Notes: a model not told the origin generated them from the sequence alone. Counted from the first letter of the stretch, positions 31,181-42,786 are shown. The stretch is DNA of 64,000 nt from Bolinopsis microptera (GCF_026151205.1 NC_087081.1:8861246-8925245), one strand, 5' to 3'. Numbers and translations: made by a program.

Positions 31181-32680
31181 GTTGCTGTCCCTTCTTGTGC
31201 TGTGCATTTTACACAAAGTTATGTCCTACTACGACTACTACAACTCGTGGAACATAGGAAACCAACTTCCGGTTCCACAGCTCGAACACCGACAAGTAAC
31301 TGGCTATGGGTTTAACAACTACGATACAAACTCAAGCGGATACTTTAAAAACGAGGTTTGTAGAATAATAACTTGCAAAACCGAAACATTAATTCACGTG
31401 CTAGTTTTTTGGTAAATTGGTGCATAGTAACGTGTCATATGTGCATAGTAACGTGTCATATATGCATAGTAACGTGTTATACCTTATCGGACCTTATTTA
31501 GACGGACATTAAATGAACGGACATAATTATGAACGGACATTAATATGAACGCTAGAAGGCATTCAAAACCATCAAAAGTCCGAATTTTTGATGGTTTATT
31601 TTTTTGACGTTTTTTTATTTCTGCAAATGATTTTTAAATCCATTTTTTATACAGTAAGAAAAGCAGTCATTAAGCAGTAAAAATGTTAAAATATGTGTAC
31701 ATGATCAGTGTCTAATATCACATATCATCTTCATCAAATGCGTTTTCGTGCATGAAATAGTCCATGCTTAAAGCATCAGTGATTTCCAGCTTTATGAAAA
31801 CCTTTTTTATCAAACAACCCCGGTCCTGCATTTCAGTGTTAACTTTTACAAGCTATTCGGCGTGAAGTGGTTTTATCTTAGTCAACTTTAGGTTAACCTT
31901 AACATCACGTGGAGCTTTTCTAGCACTGTTTCATTACCTCCCCTGAGTAATATGAACTATAACAACGTCGGACAATGTCCTTGGCAACACGGTTTACCGT
32001 AATATCTAGAGGCTGGAACAAGTTTGTCATGTTGGCGGGGACTAGCTCGTACGAACTATGTTGTTGAGTGCCATGATTTCGTTGACTATTTCCGCCAAGT
32101 GACCCCTTGAAAACATCCTCCGGCAGACCAAGGAGAACCTTTCCGTCAATACCTTACGGTACAATTAATTTTTCATAGTTTTCCTATTCTGGACAAAAAG
32201 TTGAAGTGGACAAATGTTTGAAAAAAATTCAACGGACTTTAACTTGGACGGACCTTAAAGTAGCCGTCTCGCACATAAAAATTAATATTGTTAACAAGAG
32301 CTGGTTTGGAGATAACTGATTATATTTCAGTTAGTATAGAAAGTGAAAGTGAAAGAGAAAGTGTATTTCAGATAACATCAGAGCCACACGGGAGCAGTTG
32401 TCAAGTGATATACCTGGGGTTCACTGATGGGAGTGAAGTTTACACGAACATCAACGCTGTGCACCCTGACGTGCAGAGAACAAGAAGCCCAACTCGGAGC
32501 GAGGACGTGAGCAGATCACCAATGAGGAAGAAGCAGCATATTGAGGAGAAGGAGGAAGGTGTTCCCCAGGGACCTGACCCCGACCCGGCTACTAGAGATA
32601 GTCAATATGAGGGGGAGAGAAGGAGCACTGCTAGTAGCCCCGCACCCCTTACTCTGGCTGATTGTAACATTTCAATTTAA
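31181..32680 (+). CDS. Putative two-exon gene, Tyr/Asn-rich N-terminus and charged tail
   Basis: Exon one (31,181-31,355) follows acceptor TCTTTCAG; the ATG at 31,221 opens 45 codons (MSYYDYYNSWNIGNQLPVPQ ...) to donor GAG|GTTTGT. Exon two begins at 32,372 after GTATTTCAG and stays in the same phase to the stop at 32,680 (102 codons; ITSEPHGSSCQVIYLGF, then Arg/Ser-rich RTRSPTRSED and an acidic stretch). The predicted 147-residue protein is of no family I recognise. The intron contains a Tc1/mariner-like element copy (31,480-32,257). Matching phase supports the model, but transcript data are needed; two other candidate end exons follow at 32,821 and 33,2xx. Confidence 0.45.
31419..31480. repeat. 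21-bp tandem repeat TGCATAGTAACGTGTCATA
   Basis: Three copies of TGCATAGTAACGTGTCATAT end directly at the left terminus of the transposon at 31,480. Confidence 0.8.
31480..32257 (+). mobile_element. Non-autonomous DNA element, family with CCTTATCGGACC ends, copy 1
   Basis: It starts TACCTTATCGGACCTTATTT and continues through several GGACGGACATTA / GAACGGACAT units, matching the whole copy at 51,287-52,067 in inverse orientation over about 770 bp. Shared interior blocks include AACCCCGGTCCTGCATTTCA and GGCAACACGGTTTACCGT. The right terminal repeat is missing here (homology ends near GGACGGA at about 32,255), so this copy is truncated. No coding capacity is recognised. Confidence 0.75.
32337..32361 (+). 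repeat. GAAAGT hexamer array 2
   Basis: GAAAGTGAAAGTGAAAGAGA array directly before the candidate acceptor at 32,371. It is preceded by TTAGTATA as at array 1. Confidence 0.85.
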
Positions 32681-32771
32681 TTAATTTGCTTTTGAGGGTA
32701 TTATTTGTGGAGATGGTATGAAATTAAGTTTTCTGAATGAAAAATGTTTTAATATTCTCTGGCAGAATTCA

Positions 32772-32819
32772 CTTTCACTCTCACTTTCACTTTCACTTTC
32801 ACTTAAACTCTCACTTTCA
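32772..32819 (-). repeat. Inverse GAAAGT (CACTTT) array 3
   Basis: CTTTCACTCTCACTTTCACT... runs directly into CAG|TG at 32,820, so the array itself forms the polypyrimidine tract of the candidate exon that follows. Confidence 0.85.
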
Positions 32820-32820
32820 G

Positions 32821-33017
32821 TGCTATTATCCGGTGAGATTCCCTTCTCACCACTAGAGAGACCAAATACTGAGGCAGCAAGGATTTTCTACAATGCACCC
32901 AACACTCCGCCAATACTTCCAATAAGTAAACATGTGAAACTGATTGATTATCCTCAAGTGATTTATCATCGTGACCCCGATAGATTTAAAAATACAAATG
33001 CTACTTACCCATTTTAA
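32821..33017 (+). CDS. Candidate alternative terminal exon
   Basis: After acceptor CACTTTCAG the frame reads LSGEIPFSPLERPNTEAARI ... and ends YHRDPDRFKNTNATYPF at a stop. It has protein-like composition and a strong acceptor, but no ATG. Phase relative to the exon ending at 31,355 is different, so it would need another upstream exon. I do not recognise the domain. Confidence 0.35.
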
Positions 33018-33068
33018 GATATCTATCTATGATCATCATTGATGAAAACTTATTGATTTTAACATTAA

Positions 33069-33220
33069 AAGCTCCACAATCTGTCATATCCACAAAGCTG
33101 GAGTGTAGCGGAGGTGATGTTGTGGCTTTCACTTTCACTTTCACTTTCACTTTACTTAAACGCTCCACAATCCCTCAGATCCACAAAGCTGGAGTGTAGC
33201 AGAAGTGATGTTGTGGCTAA
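33069..33220. repeat. 58-bp direct repeat flanking hexamer array 4
   Basis: GCTCCACAATC..TCA.ATCC followed by ACAAAGCTGGAGTGTAGC and GATGTTGTGGCT occurs at 33,071-33,127 and 33,161-33,218. Between them lies a CACTTT array (33,128-33,154). Confidence 0.8.
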
Positions 33221-33224
33221 GATG

Positions 33225-33561
33225 GTGCTCCAGGAAATACGAGATTCAGAACATTGATCCTCATATGTTTGGGTTTAACGGTAAAGCAGTTTGTTTGATG
33301 AACAAGGCCATGTTCCAATACCGAGTACCAACTGGGAAAGGAGCCCTTATTCTCTACATGGTGAGATTATGTTTGCTCTTAATTAGACCATCTAGATATG
33401 GAAGGAGGTAAGGGTGTGAGAGGGAAGGATCGAAACGTTCATGGTTTTGTTAAAAAACAATTTATCAGGAGATCAAGAACAGGAAGAAACACGCTAAAGT
33501 GCAGAGACAGGCAAACGAGATGAGACACCGCAGAAGAGAGGAGGAACTCAAACGAGAATAA
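33225..33561 (+). CDS. Candidate two-exon 3' end of a gene, basic C-terminus
   Basis: The first exon ends at 33,360 (NIDPHMFGFNGKAVCLMNKA, then FQYRVPTGKGALILYM|GTGAGA). The second starts at 33,469 after TTATCAG in the same phase and ends at the TAA at 33,559-33,561 after a basic helix (EIKNRKKHAKVQRQANEMRH and more). Start of the first exon is uncertain (acceptors CTCCAG or ATTCAG fit). I see no known domain. It could be the alternative end of the 31-kb locus or a separate gene. Confidence 0.35.
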
Positions 33562-35334
33562 GAACGACAGACTATAACGGTCGAATGACTGGAATAAACA
33601 CGCATGATGACATGACATATCGCATTACATGACGTCTTATCACGTCATAAAATTGTATGGACATTTGATAAGCTCCGTTGGCGTTAGCCATGAAAATTAC
33701 GCAATTTATTTGATACTTGCCGGGTGGAATTTGTAGTGCTGTAAATGTAAACTGATAGTGATACGCTTAACTTAGTATTTAGTATTTAATATTTAGTATT
33801 TAATATTTAGTATTTAATACTTAGTATTTAACTTAGTATTTAGTATTTAATAATTAACTTACCTTAATATTTAGTTACTGTATTGAACCAGTCGTTTAAC
33901 TTTAGATAAAGAGAGAGCTTTCACTTAACAACCTTAAATGCACTGCAATTTTGTGATTGTTGTTGTGATTATAATAGAGAAGTGTTATATTTCATGTTTA
34001 ATTCCTGTTTAATACGTATTTAGTTCTTTTGCCTCTTAACTCTAACATTGCTCTAGTCCTATAGAGTCTAGTTGTACACTAGAGCAAGCTAAAAGATATT
34101 CAAACCTTTTATCAAATAATATATACTGTGTCACGTTGATGACAAATAGTTAGTACAGTAAGCACGAAAAATATTTGTTAAGCAGTCAAAATGTTGATAT
34201 GAAAGAAATTGAAATCGAAGAAATTATAAAGTAGTCATACAGCTACAGTGTACAGGGGTACTTGGGAACCCCAGGCTATAAATTAAGCTGCGGCGGAATG
34301 ACAGGCTGAGTGCTGCCCAGTAAATACATATCTTGCACAATAAGTTCGTATTGTATTACTTAGCTATTTAATTATTTCTCTATTTTAATTTACTCGTTTC
34401 ATTTCTACCATGCGGTATGCCCTGCCGTTCGTGTTACTGTTACGTGACTAGAGCTTGACTAGCATACACTAAATACCAGAAACTCAGTTTTCTATATAAC
34501 AATAAACTTTAAACGGTACCTTTCATTTTCATTCTATGAGAGAAGTTATTTGGAATTATCAATATTTGAAAGTTAAGCAAACTATAAATTACATCTTTAC
34601 AGTATTTTCAATTCGCAAAGGCAACGACCGTCGTTTAATGATGCACATGGTTTGATCATGATTATCATTTCTCACGCTTCTCAGTAAAACAACACACAAT
34701 CAAACTTGTATCATGAATGAGAAATTAATCACATAAATTGAAGGAATTACGCTAATTTAGTTCAACACATTATTACATGGTTGAAACAATTAAATAAAGT
34801 TCAAATCTTGTTACTCAGATGTATTTATGTAAGTATTATACATTTATGGAATATGGAAAAACTAGAATTACTTGAAAATATGACAAAGGGATTGAACCGG
34901 GATGGTCCCCAGATAAATTGAGAAGAAGACTCTCTGATTGTTATTCTCCAGTCCTTTGTGTTTTTAGTCTCCGTCTTTTCCTATCACCTTCGCTTTCATG
35001 CAGCAAATCTGGGATGTTCTGCTAAAAGTGGACAATGTTTGTGTCTCTTTGCAGTGAGAGTGTCTAACGGTCATATTAGGTCGAAAGTTTGTAGTGATAT
35101 AACTCATAACTGTAAAGTGTAAGTGTAACTCTAGAATTCAAAGCTGTCAAGGTTGATACGGAATCTAAGATAAACAGTTTCAGATTATTCCTCAGCTCTA
35201 ACTAAAGAAAGTTTCGGAAAGGACTTCCAGATCACTTCCTCATTTTGAAACCTGGCCTAATGTGTTGAGCACTTTTCTATCTAACCTTCTGTCCGTGTGT
35301 ATTTAAACCTGCTCACCTATTCAGCTTGATATTG
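33562..35334. other. No gene recognised
   Basis: AT-rich. TTAGTATTTA-type tandem repeats lie at 33,775-33,850 and one copy of the short dispersed repeat lies at 34,263-34,322. The right part probably includes the 3' untranslated region of the transporter gene. Confidence 0.4.
34263..34322 (+). repeat. Short dispersed repeat family, copy C
   Basis: Starts GGGAACCCCAGGCTAT and ends GGCGGAATGACAGGCTGAGT plus GCTGCCCAGTAA, as in copies A and D. Confidence 0.65.
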
Positions 35335-36892
35335 CTACTGAACCTCTGTCATAGAAACAACAACCATAACCTGAACCACACTGACCACCACAGCAGTGAT
35401 TATAACAGATGATGTGGAGGCAAATGAGACCATGGCCGACCCAGCCATCAAACCAATCAAGCCAATTGTGGTTGCGATGCTAGTTCCTACTTCAAAGTTT
35501 GACGTTCCGAAGTAATTCACGTCGTAGAGGACATAGGTGTAGCCCATTACAATTATCCCGTCAAAAAACTTCGTTATGAAGTTAGTTAAAATCGTTACCG
35601 CAAGGTTTTGTTGTGTGAGCATCAGTACAAAGTTTGCTATGTATACTAGGGAAACAAACCCCTGCAGTTTACGAAATCCAATCTTGTCTTTTATCCAGTG
35701 CATAAGGAATAAAGAGGGCATACCTGCGAAGTTAACAAGTGCCAGTAACAAGAGTTCCGGCCCTTGAGTCATGGTAACTGAACAATGAATGTTTGGTCCT
35801 GCTTCCTTGATCTTAAGCAGCTGGATCAACGCTGGAACGAGGAGGGTGCTCAACCAGCCATTAAAAGTAACACAAGCAATGAGCAGCCCCATTTTTGTGG
35901 TTCTAGCTGCGAAGTTTGAAACAATCACTGTTTCTGGCTGTTCTGCTTCGTCTTCTGACCCTTCTATTTGTGGGCCTTTTGTATCTTTTACACAGAAGTG
36001 AACCATGATGATCGGAAGAATGAGTACGGGCAATGTCGAGAAAAGTAGAAACTTCCTCCATCCAATCCAATCAAGTAGTAGGAACCCCAACACTGATGAC
36101 CACATTGACCCGGCAGTGAAGAATATCTGTGTTATCAATAAAATCCTGTCTAGAATCTCTCTATTATAAGCTACGTCAGCAACCCAAACATAAAGACTGT
36201 TGTATCTGAGTCCACAACAAAAGCCAAGGAGGGCTCGAGCAACAAGAAGAGCTGTAAAATTTGCAACTATGCCAAGGATAACTAAACTGCATACACTCAG
36301 ATATAGCGAGATTAAAATCGTCTTCCGTTTTCCAATCCTGAGACACAATATCATTAAATATATTTTTTGAATTTCTGTATTACTACTAGCAAATGTTTCA
36401 CTGCAGCTTGATGGTTACAGTTAAAATTGTCTAGAAAAATATTTTGAGCCTACCCTTTTGCCAATGGTCCTGCAATCATAACTGAAACTGCTAAAGAGAA
36501 GTACAGAACGTAATCCAATAATCCTTCTTTCCAATGAGACAGTCCAATGTCACATGAAACTTGTTGAGTCATCATTCCTGATACGTGAGTAAATATGGTT
36601 ATCAGGCTTCTTCGTGTGTTTTACAGATTAGGAGTGAGGTTTTCAATACAAGGAAGGCTATCTTGTAAAATGCAATGTGCAGAAAGAAATTAAAAAATTT
36701 TCACTTCAAAAATAAATCGGGACAGAAGTAGATACAACTTTGAAAGTTACACCAACCAGGCAAATCCGTCTCTGTTCCATCTGCAAAGTCGCATAGAAGA
36801 CAACATATCAACAACATCTTATCATTCCTTGTCCAAGTTGTTTGTTGCTGGTCGTCTTTATCAACCAGGACGTCATTCTCACCGTTTTTCAT
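35335..36892 (-). CDS. MFS transporter, SLC22/SV2-like, three exons
   Basis: Exons 36,757-36,892, 36,454-36,577 and 35,335-36,337 join in phase (donors GTTGGT and GTAGGC, acceptors ATCAG and CTCAG) to give 420 residues; an upstream in-frame ATG at 36,952 is possible. TM1 carries LLICCLLCDFADGTE. The loop after TM2, formed across the second junction, carries the MFS motif G-x3-K-G-x-G-K-R-K. The TM4-region RALLGFCCGLRYNSLYVW and a long central acidic loop (EGSEDEAEQPE) match the SLC22/SV2 layout of two six-helix halves. Such proteins move organic ions or sit in vesicle membranes; substrate cannot be read. No lesion is seen. The N-terminal segment before TM1 is short compared with typical SLC22 members, and the large ectodomain loop after TM1 is reduced. 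Confidence 0.75.
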
Positions 36893-36952
36893 TATTATTT
36901 GGAAGCTTCTTCTGGTTTGAGTGTGTACTATCATAACATTGAAGCGATCCAT

Positions 36953-38050
36953 AAAACAAACAATATTGCAATATGTGCCGTCAACTTCAAGATCATCCGT
37001 AGAGTTACAATACCCGTACTAATAGGGCGTCCCGCTTTGGGCTATACGATTTGTGAGTCTCACGTGACACATAGCACACACGATACCAGGTTCGTGGAGG
37101 GCGGAGAGGGTGTTGTTATGTTCCATGTTATGTTTATTTAAGGGTACAATGAAATACAATTAGATATATATATAATATATGATATAGAAATATCTCTCTC
37201 CAATCTCCATTGCTAAGTTGCCACTCCAGTTATAAACATCGATTGGGTTAACGAGGTTTCGTACGTCACCTCAAGATCAGGTGACAGGGGGTTGAACAGG
37301 CCAGAACCCAATTGATTGGGTCTGAGGTCACGTGATTATGAGCCTGAGGTCACGTGACTATGACGTCACCAGAGCTTGCTCTCGACTCCGAGCTCGAGCT
37401 ACTCGATCAGGCCTTATATGGAGTAATATAGAGTATCGTGTGTAATTGGATCCAATTATAGGAGCTGCGCAATTATTGATCAGGTATCACCTTCCGAAAC
37501 CCAGCAGGCAGCTAGGCCAGAGATTTGAAAATAGAAGGATTTTTTGTTAATGAATATCGTAGCGAAAATCATGCAACCCTATGTTTTAGAGGACGCCGAA
37601 CACGATAAAAACTGGTTATAATTATCATACTCAAGGGCAAATTGCTTAAAAATGCACTTGAATGTCATAGATGTTATTATAAGCTAAGCGCCAGAGCGGC
37701 TTATCGGGTGGCACCAGTTTCTTTGCTGAATATCAGTTATTGTAAACAACGACGCCACTAATTCTCAGCTAATAATTGGGCTTATGAAGGAAAGATCTCA
37801 AGTTCAGAAGACGAAAGAAATTTATCCAAATATTTGCTTAAGATTAACGAATACGGATTTCAACCAATATCGAAAAGGAGTACCAAGGATTGTATCGGGA
37901 CTTCTATATCGGTATTTCAAGTCTATTTCAAGCTCTTCATAGCGGTTTTAAGATGACCTAACGGTATTTTACTTTTAGGATTGTGTTAGGGCTAATTACG
38001 GATAGAATGGCTTATATTATATGCTATTGTATTAAAAATGGAGTTAAAGA
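36953..38050. other. Intergenic, with CACGTG/TGACGTCA cluster
   Basis: No gene. At 37,322-37,370 the unit TGAGGTCACGTGA.TATGA is repeated and followed by TGACGTCACC, the same mix of E-box and CRE as at 16,451-16,505. Confidence 0.45.
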
Positions 38051-38198
38051 TCATTTGCTGGTATAAAAAAACGTCAAAAGAAATGAAAAAAAATCCGGAT
38101 TCTTGATTGTTTTGAATGCCTTCTAGCGTTCATATTAATGTCCGTTCATAATTATGTCCGTTCATTTAATGTCCGTCCAAATAAGGTCCGATAAGGTA
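38051..38198 (-). mobile_element. Fragment of the CCTTATCGGACC family
   Basis: Ends CCGTCCAAATAAGGTCCGAT and AAGGTA on the right, with preceding ATTAATGTCCGTTCATAATT units. It corresponds to one terminus of the element seen whole at 51,287-52,067. Confidence 0.75.
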
Positions 38199-38293
38199 AG
38201 GTATAATGTAATGTTAATTCTATATATGTAGGGTATAATGTAACGTTAACTCTAGATAAATGGTATAAGGGCTGAAGGGCAGCCGTCACTCAC

Positions 38294-38469
38294 CAAACCA
38301 TGGCGTAAATGGTAGTGGCTTTCATTAGAGCTGCGAAAATAACACGATTGTACATGCCTGGGGTTACGTCCTGACTATGCTGCAGGGGAATCTGTACCGA
38401 AAGGACCGTGGCCGCAGCGCAAAAGAAAAAGAGATTGGCCCCTCGTTCCCAGCTTATTAGATTCGCCAT
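38294..38469 (-). CDS. Candidate 5' exon of a membrane protein
   Basis: ATG at 38,469 opens 58 codons: MANLISWERGANLFFFCAAA, then TVLSVQIPL and MYNRVIFAALMKATTIYAMV, up to a good donor GTGAGT at 38,293. Two hydrophobic segments suggest a small multi-pass protein. The next exon was not found within the adjoining kilobase, which holds a transposon fragment. Family unknown; a chance open frame remains possible. Confidence 0.35.
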
Positions 38470-38516
38470 GTTGTTATTGTTGTGAGAGGTATAATGTAAC
38501 GTTAGCTCTTGATGTA

Positions 38517-38518
<2 letters not shown>

Positions 38519-38550
<32 letters not shown>
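38519..38550 (+). repeat. Poly(G) tract of about 32
   Basis: A single uninterrupted G run. It lies directly downstream of a GTATAATGTAACGTTA repeat that occurs three times at 38,199-38,510. Confidence 0.95.
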
Positions 38551-38551
<1 letters not shown>

Positions 38552-38849
38552 TCGGGTACCAAGTGTCGGACATCACGTCGACTAAGTGTAGTTTTGGATA
38601 TTTTTCACTAGACACACCCACCCCCTTTGCGGTACTAACTGTTTTTTTTTGGATAAAACGTAAGACACCCACCCCTTTTGCCGCCTTTTGCGGTACTAAC
38701 TGTCGAAAAAATCGTGGTACTAACTGTTTTTTTGTATATAGAATAAGATAACCACCCATTAATTGCTTTAAACAGCTCATTATTATTTTTACGACAAAGA
38801 AAAACGAAAACTACCATCTCACACAAAATCCATCTTCAACAAAATAGGA

Positions 38850-39236
38850 ATTTTGGCTCTTCCTAATCTCATTGCTAAAAGCTGTCTAACTTTGATGCAC
38901 AAGGTTTATATGGGAGTAGCACCATCGAGTATCTGTAGTATATTTGAAAAATCACCGCTTAGACAAACGGAAAGGAGAAATCCAAAGTATTTTGAAATTA
39001 AGTTCAACAGATTACGGATCACCGATTATAGCATCTCTAACGTAGGACCACGATTATATAACAACACGATAAACGAAATAAACAAAATCCTTCCCTTCAA
39101 CGTACCTAAGTTACAAGATAAGTTTATTAATGCATACAAGGACAACATTGTACGTTACTTACTGGACAAACAAAAACTTGACCTAGAAAACCTTTCGTGG
39201 ACGGACAAGAACTTTGTCCTTTACAACTTTTAAACA
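38850..39236 (+). pseudogene. LINE ORF2 C-terminal remnant
   Basis: The open frame begins ALPNLIAKSCLTLMHKVYMG and contains ISNVGPRLYNNTINEINKIL, the 'H..L.G.AP.....F......R......S..GP.LWN.LP' pattern of the C-terminal segment of CR1/Jockey-type ORF2 proteins. RT is absent, so it is a 5'-truncated copy. Confidence 0.5.
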
Positions 39237-40159
39237 AAATATTAGCAAAATATAACAGCTGTAAGAATCCTAAACGTTAGTGCAGTCAAATAAATGAACT
39301 GCGATAATGCATTCGACAGTCAGTCACTGCAATTTATTCTGCAACTTATTTTTCAATTTTCACTGCCACACTTAGGCTTATCTTGCCTACACATAAAAAA
39401 AAACGAAATTCCTTGCGCACCGCGTACTAAAATTACTTGGATTTCTACCGCTTTGATAAATGACTACATGAAGATGGGGAGTTAATATTGTTGATTTATA
39501 TAATATAGATTATTTATTCTTTAGTGTAGATTAACTTTATTTTTATATATTTTACCAAGTGTGAAGGATCAACCATACGTTATTGATATTTTTGAAATAT
39601 TTAATGATACATTGATATAATAATAAATGATTGTAATATTTTTATTGAGGCACATGCCACCCCATCGCGGGTTTACTACTATTAAACATTGGAAATGGGA
39701 AAATTATACCCACTATTTAGTAGGGGTTTTGTTTTCACTGCAGTCGAATTAGATAAAAAGTTACACAAAACATTTTAAAATTACAAAAAACCCAAAAAAA
39801 AACTCAAAAAAACCTCAAAACCCATTCCCAAAATTGAAATTAGAGGTAAAATGGGTTTTTTGGGGTTGGATACCCAAAACATGAACCCCTTAGTACCATG
39901 TACTAACTGTTTTTCTGGAAAATGGGCAGTAGACCCACCAGTTAGTACCATGTACTAACTGTGTTTTTGGGAGAAAAAATGACCCACCCACCAACGTGAA
40001 GTCCGGCAGAGTCTTAAACAGAGAACTTAAACTTAAAGAGAAATGATTGTTAGTAAACTGGAAGTGGAGCAGCTATATCAGAACAGCTGTACATTTCATT
40101 GTAGTTTTCTTGCATCAAGATACCTTACTAAGTTACTAGCTTGCATCAAGATATAACTT
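39237..40159. other. No gene recognised
   Basis: AT-rich sequence, with A-rich stretches at 39,770-39,830 and two copies of TAGTACCATGTACTAACTGT at 39,891 and 39,941. Confidence 0.4.
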
Positions 40160-41070
40160 ATAGTATGGTAGTTAAACTGTGCTACACTTCAGTTTGTTAC
40201 TATGATCTGTGATAAATTTAAATCAAATTAAAATTTGAATTGTCACTGTTCAAGTTAAATAAGGCAGTCCAAAAAAGAATTTCACTGTAGTTTGCGTGCA
40301 TCAAGATACCTTACTAGCTTGCATCAAGATATAACTTATAGTATGGTAGTTGAACTCTACTACACTTCGATCTGTTAATGGTCCATTATAAGTTTTAAAA
40401 GGAATTCAAAGTGGTTGAATACAAACTGAACTCATCTGACAGATATACTGATATAGTGTATTTAGTAGCCAGGTACTGAAATTATAGGGGCAGCCACGCC
40501 CATATTTGGTCCAAATTAGGCCAAATTTAGCCAAATACCCTGAACGTGCCCAAAACCCATATTTTAGGTGCTTTACTTGTAGCTAATGGTCCCCTGAACT
40601 CGTATATGAATTTTCATCAAGATTGGACAAAATATGACAGAGTTATGAGCCAACAACTATATGCCCATTTTTCTACACCTCTACACATTCTCTATGATTA
40701 TCAGCTCATTATCTACCTAACTGTGGATTCTGTGTTCAAATAATCGCAAAAAATGAACAAAATCGCCCATATCTCAGTTTGCGATATTTGCAAAACTGAT
40801 TTCGCTCAAAACAATAGAACTTAATAGGGTTTCGATATTTTTACATGAAATTAACAGAATCAACGTAGAATCGCATTTCGACCTTAAGTTTTAATATGAA
40901 ATTTTGAGTTTGCCTTTAAAAAATTTTGGCGGCCAAATTCTGAAAAATACCGGGCAAATTTTAGAATTTAGCCGCCAAGAGTTTTAATACTTTCAACACT
41001 ACTATATAACAAATAATTTGAGGTATCGAATTATTACAAAACAGTTGTTTAGTTTTTTTAAGAACTGACA

Positions 41071-41401
41071 ATTTGACCAAAACCCATAATCATGGGTAGA
41101 GTGTACCGCTGCCAGTGTCTCTCTTTTCCAAACAAAAGGAAATGATATTAATTTGAATAACCGTCCGAAAATGCAAATTGATACCGAGAATGAAATCGGT
41201 CGCTCGCTTTTTCCATTCGATCACGGCTTACGAATTATAATATAAAGCTTATTGATTGGAAAAAGCGAGCGACCGATTTCATTCTCGGTATCAATTTGCA
41301 TTTTCGGACGGTTATTCAAATTAATATCATTTCCTTTTGTTTGGAAAAGAGAGACACTGGCAGCGGTACACTCTACCCATGATTATGGGTTTTGGTCAAA
41401 T
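41071..41401. repeat. Perfect 145-bp inverted repeat (hairpin MITE)
   Basis: Arms 41,071-41,215 and 41,257-41,401 are identical in inverse over all 145 bp, with a 41-bp loop. The arm outer end is ATTTGACCAAAACCCATAAT. A diverged single arm is at 195-355. Absence of any mismatch implies recent origin or ongoing arm-to-arm conversion. Confidence 0.95.
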
Positions 41402-42785
41402 ATCATCTCTTTTTGATTATAATGTCAGGATAATTTACAAAGCCGAAATGTAAACTCATAACTTCATTAATATTTATATTAATAATTAGGAGGTAATTTC
41501 ATCGATTTCGAAATTTTACCTGACTGAATATGGCACTTTTTACTCATTCAAGTTGGCATTAAATTCATATATAATGCCATTTAAATATCGTGGGAAAGCA
41601 GAATTTATTCGAAATCACGAATGAGCAAAATTCTCACCTTTCGCACGTGCAAACTTTGAGCGGACGTTGCGTGCGGATACAATATTGAATCACCGTAAAT
41701 TTTTGCATAGCAGTATTTTATATATAGTTTAATAAGCATGCAAAGTTTCAGAAGATTTCATATAGAACTTGGATCACAACGGGACTCCAAAGTTGATAAA
41801 AATGGTGAAAACAGCAATTTTCAGTAATTTTAGCAATTTTCTATCAAATTGGGCGTGTCCCGACGTGTGCAACTTTTTGAATTTCAACTTTAAAACTAGC
41901 CTATAACACAATTTAGACCTTTAGGAAGCAAAATTGAGCTCCACAACCCAAGGGATGGCCCAACACCAGAGAATACTAATTCACAACTTTTGTGTTTTTA
42001 TAAAATTATTCTTCAAAAAAGCACTTACTTCAATAGCGAATATCTTTATGAAGGAGCAAAGTAAGAAACTTTTCCGGTAGATTTTCAGAATGCTTGAACA
42101 ATTATCTAAGGTAAAAATGTCCTCAGATTTTGAATAAAATTACTCCTTAATGGTTTAAAATCGATTTGAAAAGTTGTTACTTTGTCAAAAATCAAGTTTT
42201 AAAAACACTTAATTTGATGACGTCATCAAGTGATGATGATGAAGATAAATTATTTTTTGATATAATGTAAACTAAAGTATAAACAATTATCTTCAAAACC
42301 TGTGGTTCGAAATGACTGTATCTTTTATACTTTTGAATCTACGGACACTTAAATGTAGGCTACAATTGACTGCAAATTGACTGCAAAAGCGTCTATACTA
42401 TACTTCACGACAATCTGTTGTAAAACAGGGGTTCCAGAAAACCCACTTCCCGATACTCCTGAAACATGAAATTTTTTTTACAGTCGATTTGGACAAGGTC
42501 TAGACGCCCTGCAAAGTTTCAGATCTCTTACTCAATTTTAACATGGTTTTTAAGGCACCTGAATATGGCGATTTTGGGTTTTTTACCTAATTTCGTATAA
42601 CATGCTGGCGCGTATTTTGCGCAAATTTCTTAAAAACCTCCACATAACTATTTCTTATTCCTGTCATCTTTAACATTGAATTAGAATGTTTTGAACTTAA
42701 ATATAGGTACCTGCTGAACTACTTTCGATGAGTCTTAATGCCTGGAAAACAATAAAGGGGATATACTAGTATAGGGGGTAAATAG
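41402..42785. other. No gene recognised
   Basis: AT-rich sequence inside the large inverted-repeat element or the LINE 5' untranslated region; the LINE 5' end cannot be placed. Confidence 0.4.
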
Positions 42786-42786
42786 T

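Noticed and set aside
38502-38826. Proline-run open frames across the poly(G) tract on the minus strand
   Set aside because: The proline runs are only the translation of the G tract; flanking sequence is repeated AT-rich DNA.
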